20,918 nucleotides of DNA from the NCBI GenBank assembly GCA_030672255.1, contig DAOVGU010000035.1, positions 1 through 20,918 of the forward strand. The letters run 5' to 3'. Shown here one piece after another: positions 12,978 to 19,176 of this stretch (position 1 is its first letter; each line of letters starts with the position of its first letter). The DNA is from a bacterium. Lineage in GTDB: Bacteria > Ratteibacteria > UBA8468. The position numbers and the translations under genes are program-made. The notes beneath the pieces were generated by a model, which was given only the letters and a program-made list of their open reading frames with translations, did no database searches and had not been told where the DNA came from.

Positions 12978-13068
12978 AGTTTAAAGTGGAAAGTAAAAAG
13001 TTAAAAGTGAAAAAGATAAAAAACAAGAGGAAATTATTAACTTTTAACTTTAAACTCTGCACTCTTAA
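12978..13068 (+). repeat. Inverted pair of heptamer-repeat runs at the start of the PilW-like gene
   Basis: The left run has AGTTTAA, AGTGGAA, AGTAAAA, AGTTAAA and AGTGAAA in tandem (12979-13013). The right run has ACTTTTA, ACTTTAA, ACTCTGC and ACTCTTA (13040-13067). The two are approximately reverse complements, so the stretch could fold into a long AT-rich hairpin. It belongs to the same heptamer family as the purH repeat. Confidence 0.65.
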
Positions 13069-13588
13069 CTATATTTCAGGGCTTACGCTTGTTGAGGTTC
13101 TAATTGCTTTGGTCCTCACCGCAACTATCAGTGTGGTGATTATCTCTACATTTTTGTCCGGACAGTCCTACTATTCCTATGAGAAGGACAGAGTCAGGAA
13201 TGAAGCCGAGGCGATGGAGGCAATTACCCTGATGGAAAAGGCAATCCGGGTAGCAAACAGTTTTGTCATCTATGATAACAAGAGTGATATGAATGAAGTA
13301 ACACACCCTTATGGAGGAACGTATATTATGTTGCTAGATGTCAAGGGAACAGGGGATGCTTCAGATGATGAGATTATTGACTTCTGGCTGGATGGAAATA
13401 TTTGCTACTACGAGTCCCACTACCCCTCCGGTGTCCCTTACGGAACAAAAACAAAACAATTGGCAAGACATTTTAATTCGCTCACATTTTCCGGGTCCGT
13501 GAACGGCCTTATGGCTACCATTGAGTTTCAGATTGAGGTTCCCCGTGGAGTGATTGATTACTCTACGAGTGCAATGTTGAGAAACTGA
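12986..13588 (+). CDS. PilW-like minor pilin (prepilin) with a repeat-derived leader
   Basis: The prepilin signature SG|LTLVEVLIALVLTATISVV shows the cleavage site, glutamate at mature position 5 and the hydrophobic helix. The rest (YEKDRVRNEAEAMEAITLMEKAIR, then a beta-rich domain) fits PilW/type II GspJ-like minor pilins. The start is uncertain. From GTG 12986 the leader is 32 residues, from GTG 13007 it is 25, both Lys-rich and far longer than the five-residue leader of the PilV-like neighbour. Nearly all of the leader is encoded by heptamer-repeat DNA. A TTG at 12914 would overlap the previous gene and is less likely. Its TGA stop is the start of the next palindromic repeat. Confidence 0.8.
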   Translation: MESKKLKVKKIKNKRKLLTFNFKLCTLNYISGLTLVEVLIALVLTATISVVIISTFLSGQSYYSYEKDRVRNEAEAMEAITLMEKAIRVANSFVIYDNKSDMNEVTHPYGGTYIMLLDVKGTGDASDDEIIDFWLDGNICYYESHYPSGVPYGTKTKQLARHFNSLTFSGSVNGLMATIEFQIEVPRGVIDYSTSAMLRN

Positions 13589-13745
13589 CACAAAGTGTCA
13601 TTGCGAACGAAGTGAAGCCGAAGTTGCGAACATAGTGAAGCAAACCCTCGCTTCCCATGAGATTGCTTCGGGATGAATCCCTCGCAACGACTTCGTCGGA
13701 TTGCCACCCACCACGCTTCGCTCGTGGTCGCAATGACTTCGTCCC
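13586..13745 (+). repeat. Branched palindromic repeat, copy 3 (expanded)
   Basis: Begins TGACACAAAGTGTCATTGCGA (the TGA ends the pilin gene) in two overlapping parts and ends with TCGCAATGACTTCG (about 13728-13741). Inside are CGAACGAAGTGAAG-like units, GAGATTGCTTCGGG, CTCGCAACGACTTCG and the stem CCACGCTTCGCTCGTGG (13711-13727). At about 160 bases it is longer than the other copies, as if two copies were nested. It reaches to within a few bases of the next start codon. Confidence 0.75.
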
Positions 13746-13747
13746 TT

Positions 13748-14980
13748 ATGGAAAGGTATAAAAATAGTCGTGGGGTGGCGCTTATCCTGGCTTTGATGGT
13801 CTTTGCCATCGCCGGGGTTCTTGCCGTCTCTTTATCAACAATTGTCTCGCATCAGGCAAGGTTAGAGTTGCGCCAGGTAGATGGAGCTATTCTTTTCTAT
13901 GGGGCAGAAGCCGGGATTGAAATGGCAAAGTACCAGGTAAAGAATGTCTCTAATTGGTTAGCGACTTATCCAGCTATATCTCCGATTAACAATGAATCAA
14001 TTGGTGATACCAGAGTTACCGTTACCGTCACCGGTCCGCTGGATGCCGATAATTTCTATTCAGTTTCCTCTACCGCAAGCTGGCTCAATTCTGACCTTAC
14101 CCGAACAGTGAGTATCAAGGCAAGGTCTCCAGTAGAGGCTTCAATGTCCAAGTATATGTTCTTCATTAACAATGCCCATCTTAATATTGGCTCCGGAGCT
14201 GAGGTCTGGGGCGATGTCCATTCTAATAAGAATATCAAAATTTTTGGCTCTGGGGTAATCTTTCATGATGATGTTACGGCTGTCAATAAGGTCCTATTCT
14301 ACAATGGGGCTACCGAGGCTAACACAATCTTTGACAAGGGCTATACGGAAGGTGTAGACGTAATTCCAATGCCGGATGTCTCCGCCCTTGATGATCTGAA
14401 GGGATATGCAACTCCTGAGGGTTTCTACTATACTAACACTACCTCAATAGAACTTCTGAACGACCAGGTAAGCATCAATGGAGGAGATGCAGTGTCCCTT
14501 CCGACCAGTGGGGTCATTTTCTGTGACAAGGAGATTAATATCAGCGGAACATTGGACGGACAATTAACCGTTGTCTCAATGCAAACAATCAATATTACCG
14601 ATAATCTGAAGTACGTTGATCCCTATCCTTATGATACTGATCCAGAAACTATCGACCCCGATATTTTGGATCTTCTTGGTCTTATTGCTGAGAACCATAT
14701 CTACATTCCCAATTCAGCCCCTCATGATTTAGAGATTAATGCGGCAATGCTTGCCCGAACCGGCAAGGCTTACTGTGGACTTTCCCACACTAAAGGCAAT
14801 TTAATCATTAGCGGTTCATTATGCACCTCGCAGCTTTCCTATTTTGCCAGCACTTCCGGCCATGGCTATAGTGACCGGGACTATTACTACGACGCGAGTT
14901 TGCATAAGTATATGCCGCCCCATTATTTGACGATTCTTGACGAACAGTTATTCAAGGATTGGAAGGATGAAGGAGAATAA
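13748..14980 (+). CDS. PilX-like minor pilin with a DUF4900-type C-terminal domain
   Basis: The N-terminus MERYKNSRG|VALILALMVFAIAG is a PilX/GspK-type leader and hydrophobic helix; as in that class, glutamate at mature position 5 is absent. A helix with LRQVDGAILFYGAEAGIEMAKYQ follows, typical of PilX_N. From about residue 130, KYMFFINNAHLNIGSGAEVWGDVHSN begins a long repetitive beta domain (right-handed helix-like, with GVIFCDKEINISGTLDG) as in DUF4900 proteins. The total is 410 residues, much longer than classical PilX, so a large exposed tip domain is likely. Start choice: ATG 13748, though ATG 13736 within the repeat is in frame. No ribosome binding site is visible. Confidence 0.8.
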   Translation: MERYKNSRGVALILALMVFAIAGVLAVSLSTIVSHQARLELRQVDGAILFYGAEAGIEMAKYQVKNVSNWLATYPAISPINNESIGDTRVTVTVTGPLDADNFYSVSSTASWLNSDLTRTVSIKARSPVEASMSKYMFFINNAHLNIGSGAEVWGDVHSNKNIKIFGSGVIFHDDVTAVNKVLFYNGATEANTIFDKGYTEGVDVIPMPDVSALDDLKGYATPEGFYYTNTTSIELLNDQVSINGGDAVSLPTSGVIFCDKEINISGTLDGQLTVVSMQTINITDNLKYVDPYPYDTDPETIDPDILDLLGLIAENHIYIPNSAPHDLEINAAMLARTGKAYCGLSHTKGNLIISGSLCTSQLSYFASTSGHGYSDRDYYYDASLHKYMPPHYLTILDEQLFKDWKDEGE

Positions 14981-15075
14981 GGAGGCGAGGAAGTTCCCTT
15001 CAGCGGCACGCTTAAAGGAAACATTCCTCACCTTTGTGAAAAGAGGGTAAATACTCAGTGAACACCGTACCAAAA

Positions 15076-15127
15076 GGTAGTCGCAACCTTTAGGTTGCGC
15101 AGGCGCAGGATGAATCCTGCGGCTACC
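15076..15127 (+). repeat. GGTAG/CTACC element with two internal hairpins
   Basis: Outer arms GGTAG (15076-15080) and CTACC (15123-15127) enclose stem CGCAACCT/AGGTTGCG (15082-15099) and stem CGCAGGAT/ATCCTGCG (15104-15121). All three helices are perfect, predicting a three-way junction. The surrounding 14981-15188 holds no gene I can support; a GGAGG and a few short frames there look like debris. Confidence 0.8.
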
Positions 15128-15188
15128 AGCCTACGTCTACTTGAAAATAACGGCTTTTACTGAATATTTACAAAAGAGGAAAAGGGAA

Positions 15189-15521
15189 ATGAAGAGAAAA
15201 ATTTGGTGGATTTTGGTAATTTTTGCTCTTTTGGTGCTTGGAATATTGTCCTATATCCTGGGATTAAGGTCGGCAAAGGTCTCTGAAGAAAAACAAACAA
15301 TCAAGCCCAAAATTGTTCAAAAAAGAGAAGTAAAAGGAATAATTATTCCTGAAAAAAGGGGAAGAATAAAAGTAAGAAAGACCGCGCCCCCTCCCAAAAA
15401 GAAGGTCGTTGTTCCTTCAGATTACGAGCCAGTATCCCCGGAGGTAGAAGGAATAGAAGGTTTTGAGGAGGAAAGAAAAAGAGAAGGACAGCGAAAGGAT
15501 ATCGGTGTCCCCACCGGCTGA
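15189..15521 (+). CDS. Single-span membrane protein with a basic, Pro-rich tail
   Basis: Starts MKRKIWW, then a hydrophobic helix ILVIFALLVLGILSYILGL (about residues 8-26) acting as a signal anchor. The remaining ~85 residues are low in complexity, rich in Lys, Glu, Pro and Val (KTAPPPKKKVVVP), and probably disordered in the periplasm. I do not recognise the family. Such proteins can be pilus-biogenesis linkers of the PilN/PilO/PilP type, but no fold-specific motif is visible. The ATG at 15189 has AAAAGGGAA before it and is preferred to a TTG at 15141. It lies 10 bases before the next gene and so probably belongs to the same transcript. Confidence 0.7.
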   Translation: MKRKIWWILVIFALLVLGILSYILGLRSAKVSEEKQTIKPKIVQKREVKGIIIPEKRGRIKVRKTAPPPKKKVVVPSDYEPVSPEVEGIEGFEEERKREGQRKDIGVPTG

Positions 15522-15531
15522 AGGAGAAAAA

Positions 15532-16320
15532 ATGAAAAAGGAAAATCAGTTTAGCCTTGTTTCGCAGGGACTAAGACACAGAATTGGAATTGCTATCGCG
15601 CTGATGTCCACCATTCCTCTTTTGATTGCCGGCTATATTATCCTTCTCTATCTTGGAACAAAAATGCCTGCTCAAGCAAGCATCCTTCTTCTCATTGCCA
15701 TTGTCTGCTCCATCTTAGGAATCTACCTTATTGGCGAGATTACTTCCTCCATTTTAAGACTCCATCGGCTGGCGCGAACAATGGTCAACGAAGATAAGTT
15801 CAGAAAAATGGACAAGGATGAATTAAAGCAACTTAATGAGGTTCTCAAAATTATGGGCGGGGGGCTGGGGATTCTTGATGAGGAGACAGGACTGCACTCC
15901 CGCAGCTTCTTTGAAACTGCTTTTCATCAGGAATTGAAGAGTTCAATTTCCTCGCAAAGACCCTGCGGTTTGGCGCTGCTCCAGATTATTGATTATGCCA
16001 ATTATTTAAAGAGATATGGCCGGGATATTGCCAACTCACTCTTGATCGATCTTGGTCAAATTCTTATTGGAAACTTAGGGGAGGAGGATCGCTTAATCAG
16101 ATATGAGCCGGATAAATTAGCCGTTATCCTTCCCGGAAAGACTGGATCTAGAACCGAATCATTTATCGAGAATATTAAGAAAAGGATTGAAAGATATACC
16201 TTCAGTTATGCTAAAGAGATTATCAGAGAAGTGAGGGTTAAGTTTGCTTTTGTTGTCTGCCCGGCCGATGGCACAGACTCCGAGCAACTCTTACAGAAAG
16301 CGAGGGAGAGGCTAAAATGA
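15532..16320 (+). CDS. Membrane protein with a degenerate GGDEF domain
   Basis: Two transmembrane helices (about residues 22-46 and 50-75) with almost no loop between them are followed by a short helical linker (LHRLARTMV ... DELKQLNEVLKIM). A GGDEF-fold domain follows from about 105. DEETGLHSRSFFETAF matches the 'D-x-L-T-G-L-x-N-R-x-x-F' entry strand, and RYGRDIANSLLIDLGQIL the central helix. The catalytic GGDEF motif is replaced by Y191-E192-P193-D194-K195-L196 in RYEPDKLAVILPG, so diguanylate cyclase activity is not expected. It may be a GTP or partner sensor. Start ATG 15532 has AAGGAG before it. The ATGA overlap with pilT (4 bases) shows coupling. Confidence 0.82.
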   Translation: MKKENQFSLVSQGLRHRIGIAIALMSTIPLLIAGYIILLYLGTKMPAQASILLLIAIVCSILGIYLIGEITSSILRLHRLARTMVNEDKFRKMDKDELKQLNEVLKIMGGGLGILDEETGLHSRSFFETAFHQELKSSISSQRPCGLALLQIIDYANYLKRYGRDIANSLLIDLGQILIGNLGEEDRLIRYEPDKLAVILPGKTGSRTESFIENIKKRIERYTFSYAKEIIREVRVKFAFVVCPADGTDSEQLLQKARERLK

Positions 16321-17378
16321 CTAAATTGGAGGAACTTTTAAGAAAGACGATTGAGAGGGGCGCTTCTGACCTTCATCTTGCCGTGGATTCTCCTCCGGCG
16401 ATCCGCATCAATGAGAAACTCATCCCTCTGGGAAATAAGCCCTTATCCGATATCGATACCAAGGAGCTTGCTTACTCTATTCTGAGTGAGGAGCAACGGA
16501 AAGTATTTGAGAGGGAGAGCGAACTTGATCTTTCCTTTGGGATTAAAGATCTATCAAGGTTTCGCGTCAATGTCTTCAAACAGAAGGATTCAATTGCGGT
16601 AGCCATCAGAGCCATTCCCTATAAGATCAGGTCATTTGAGGAGTTGGGATTGCCGGTAGAGGTAACTACCAGCCTCACTGAACTTCCCAAGGGGCTTGTT
16701 TTAATTACCGGGGCTACCGGAAGTGGAAAATCGACCACTTTAGCTTCAATGATCGACCGCATCAATGAAAATCGTCCTTGCCATATCATCACCGTAGAGG
16801 ATCCAATTGAATATGTTCATCATCATAAGAAGGCTCTGGTCAATCAAAGGGAGATAGGCACAGACACCCATTCCTTTGTCAATGCCCTTAAGTATGTGCT
16901 GCGGCAAGATCCCGATGTTATCCTTATTGGAGAGATGAGGGATCTGGAGACGATGGCTATAGCACTCACTGCGGCTGAGACCGGACATTTAGTCTTTGCC
17001 ACCCTGCATACCAATGATGCCACCCAGTCAATCAATCGGCTTATTGATGTCTTCCCTCCTCACCAGCAGAATCAAATTCGGATTCAGCTTTCCTTTGTTC
17101 TCCAGGCGATACTTTCCCAGCAACTCATCCCCCGCGCCGATGGAAAGGGAAGAATCCTTGCCTTAGAGGTAATGGTAATCACCCCGGCGATCCGCAGTAT
17201 GATTCGGGAGAGTAAAACTCATCAACTCTATTCCGTTATTCAGACGGGAGGGAAGTTCGGTATGAGAACGATGAACCAGTCCCTCTATGAGCTTGTCCAG
17301 CGCCACCTAATTAGTCAGCAGCAAGCACTGGAGAGAAGCTTAGATCCCGAGGATTTAAGAAGGTTATTTAAAGGCTGA
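16317..17378 (+). CDS. pilT: Type IV pilus retraction ATPase PilT
   Basis: A hexameric cytoplasmic ATPase that depolymerises the pilus. The N-terminal PAS-like domain (SDLHLAVDSPPAIRIN) is followed by the RecA-like core. Walker A GATGSGKSTT is at G132-T141, the Asp box has ITVEDPIEYVH, Walker B is VILIGEMRD and the His box is LHTND. The signature AIRSMIRESKTHQL near the C-terminus (the AIRNLIRE motif) separates PilT from PilB. No tetracysteine zinc site, as expected. 353 residues is typical. It overlaps the degenerate GGDEF gene by 4 bases and touches the following MshEN gene by 1 base (TGATG). Confidence 0.95.
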   Translation: MTKLEELLRKTIERGASDLHLAVDSPPAIRINEKLIPLGNKPLSDIDTKELAYSILSEEQRKVFERESELDLSFGIKDLSRFRVNVFKQKDSIAVAIRAIPYKIRSFEELGLPVEVTTSLTELPKGLVLITGATGSGKSTTLASMIDRINENRPCHIITVEDPIEYVHHHKKALVNQREIGTDTHSFVNALKYVLRQDPDVILIGEMRDLETMAIALTAAETGHLVFATLHTNDATQSINRLIDVFPPHQQNQIRIQLSFVLQAILSQQLIPRADGKGRILALEVMVITPAIRSMIRESKTHQLYSVIQTGGKFGMRTMNQSLYELVQRHLISQQQALERSLDPEDLRRLFKG

Positions 17379-17833
17379 TGGTGCGATTCGAACGGATAAC
17401 AAGAGATAGGATTGGTCAAATCGTAATCGCCAAGGGAACAATTACCAAAGAGCAACTGAAGGAGGCCTTTTCCTTGCAGCGCCGGGATGGAGGTCTAACC
17501 GGAGAGATCCTCTGCAGACTTGGCTATACTACCGAGGAAGAAATTATTGAGGCCGTCCTTACTCAATATAATATTCCCTACCTTTCCCCGGATAATTATA
17601 ATATTGATAAGTCTGCAACCAAACTTATTCCTAAGGAGTTGGCTATTGATAACTACCTCATCCCAGTGGATATCAGTGACAGCTTTCTTCTCGTCATTAT
17701 GGCCAATCCCTTCGATGAAGAGGTTATAAAAAAAATAGAAGAGGTCAGCAAACATAAGGTGAAGATCTTTATTGCCACCCCGTCCCAGATTAAGAAAGCG
17801 ATAGAAAAATATTACCCTAAAGAGGAAAAATAA
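17378..17833 (+). CDS. Stand-alone MshEN domain (N-terminal domain of a PilB/GspE ATPase)
   Basis: A 151-residue protein with the MshEN cyclic di-GMP-binding fold usual at the N-terminus of PilB/MshE ATPases. The first motif is R11-I-G13-x-I-V-x-x-x-G20 with L27 and Q34; the second is L40-T-G42-x-I-L-x-x-L-G49 with L61 and Q63. Both keep their glycines. The rest (IPKELAIDNYLIPVDISDSFLLVIMANPFDE, in two parts) is the usual second half. It ends with a Lys/Glu tail, KYYPKEEK, where an intact protein would enter the linker. No ATPase domain is in this frame; it lies 161 bases downstream after a repeat. The stop may have arisen from the insertion. Confidence 0.85.
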   Translation: MVRFERITRDRIGQIVIAKGTITKEQLKEAFSLQRRDGGLTGEILCRLGYTTEEEIIEAVLTQYNIPYLSPDNYNIDKSATKLIPKELAIDNYLIPVDISDSFLLVIMANPFDEEVIKKIEEVSKHKVKIFIATPSQIKKAIEKYYPKEEK

Positions 17834-17860
17834 AAAATAAAATATCAAATATTAAAAATA

Positions 17861-17961
17861 ACACAAAGTGTCATTGCGAGGAGTCTGCTTTCTAAGCGGA
17901 CGACGAAGCAATCTCGAGATTGCCACGCCCGCCTGAGGCGGGCTCGCAACGACTTTGTCGT
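17861..17961 (+). repeat. Branched palindromic repeat, copy 4, between two PilB-like gene parts
   Basis: ACACAAAGTGTCATTGCGAG (17861-17880) opens it and CTCGCAACGACTTTGTCG (17943-17960) closes it. Inner stems are GCAATCTC/GAGATTGC (17908-17923 region, nearly loop-less) and GCCCGCC/GGCGGGC (17927-17943). AT-rich runs, ATATCAAATATTAAAAATA before and TATATTTGCTTTTTGATTTA after, flank it in roughly inverted form. No gene lies in 17834-17994. Confidence 0.82.
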
Positions 17962-17994
17962 TTTTATATTTGCTTTTTGATTTAATTTTAAAAG

Positions 17995-19176
17995 ATGGCT
18001 GTAGAAAAGAGGATTGAGGAAGACCCAGTAGTAAGATTGACCGATTCTATTCTTGTTGAGGGGATTAAAAGAAAAGCCTCCGATATCTTAATCGAGCCAT
18101 TGGAGAAGAGCCTTCGTATTCGCTATCGCGTTGACGGCCTCTTAAAGGAGGGTTTTAATCCACCAAAGAGCATCCATTCTCAACTTTTGATTCGGATTAA
18201 GGTAATGGCAAAACTTAATATTGCCGAAAAGAGGCTGCCTCAGGATGGAAGATTTAAACTAAGGCTATCAGGAAGAAATATTGACTTTCGGGTCTCAGTT
18301 ATTCCCTCCTCTTTAGGAGAGAAGATTGCTCTCCGTATCCTGGACAAAAGCGCTTTGATGTTTGATATCGAAAAACTTGGCTTTAAGGTCGAGGAGGTAA
18401 GAAAGTTGCGGGAAGCGGTCAAGCATCCTCATGGAATGATTCTTGTCTGTGGTCCTACCGGATGTGGTAAGACAACTACCCTTTATTCGCTCTTACACCT
18501 GGTTGATAAACCGGAAGTAAATATCACCTCAACCGAAGACCCGGTGGAGTATGAAATTACTGGTATCAATCAAGTGGCAATCAATCCCGCGATTAAACTG
18601 ACCTTTGATAACTCTTTAAGGTCAATTCTGCGTCAGGACCCGGATATCATTATGGTCGGTGAGATCAGGGATGCAACTACGGTGGATATTGCGATTAAAG
18701 CTGCTCTCACTGGACATCTGGTACTCTCCAGTTTCCATTCAATGGATGCGACGGGAGCAATTACCAGGCTGATCAATATGAGAGTAGAGCCGTTCTTAAT
18801 TACCAGTTGTGTGCTCTTGGTGGCGGCCCAAAGGCTAGTGAGAAAACTCTGCCCTCATTGTAAGGAGAAATACCAACCAGCGGAAAAGATTCTTAAGAAG
18901 TTAAAGATAGAAGATAATAAGTATAGTTTCTACCGGCCAAAGGGCTGTAATCGCTGCCAGAACTCCGGTTATTCCGGCCGTTCAGGGATTATTGAAATCC
19001 TTCCTTTAGAGCCAGAGATTAGAGAATTAATTATGAAGAAGAGGCCTGAATCTGAGATCAGGAAAAAGGCACGAGAACTTGGTATGCAAACGATGCGGGA
19101 AGATGGGGTAAGAAAAGTTCTCTCTGGAGACACAAGCGTTGAAGAAGTCCTTAGACTTACCGCCGCCGATGAATAA
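17995..19176 (+). CDS. PilB/GspE-type ATPase lacking the N-terminal MshEN domain
   Basis: A 393-residue ATPase that begins at the normal linker boundary: EDPVVRLTDSILVEGIKRKASDILIEP. Walker A GPTGCGKTT is at G153-T161, Walker B is IIMVGEIRD, and STEDPVEYE and SSFHSMD (His box) are present. The tetracysteine zinc site C286-x-x-C289 ... C318-x-x-C321 is intact and marks an extension-type (PilB/GspE) rather than retraction ATPase. The protein is complete from linker to C-terminus, so ATPase activity is plausible. No clear ribosome binding site precedes the ATG at 17995. The stop overlaps the next start by 8 bases. Together with the MshEN gene upstream it would make a normal PilB. Confidence 0.9.
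   Translation: MAVEKRIEEDPVVRLTDSILVEGIKRKASDILIEPLEKSLRIRYRVDGLLKEGFNPPKSIHSQLLIRIKVMAKLNIAEKRLPQDGRFKLRLSGRNIDFRVSVIPSSLGEKIALRILDKSALMFDIEKLGFKVEEVRKLREAVKHPHGMILVCGPTGCGKTTTLYSLLHLVDKPEVNITSTEDPVEYEITGINQVAINPAIKLTFDNSLRSILRQDPDIIMVGEIRDATTVDIAIKAALTGHLVLSSFHSMDATGAITRLINMRVEPFLITSCVLLVAAQRLVRKLCPHCKEKYQPAEKILKKLKIEDNKYSFYRPKGCNRCQNSGYSGRSGIIEILPLEPEIRELIMKKRPESEIRKKARELGMQTMREDGVRKVLSGDTSVEEVLRLTAADE

Noticed and set aside
12914..12985. TTG at 12914 as start of the PilW-like pilin
   Set aside because: It would overlap the PilV-like gene by 61 bases and give an even longer leader. GTG codons closer to the cleavage site are more plausible.
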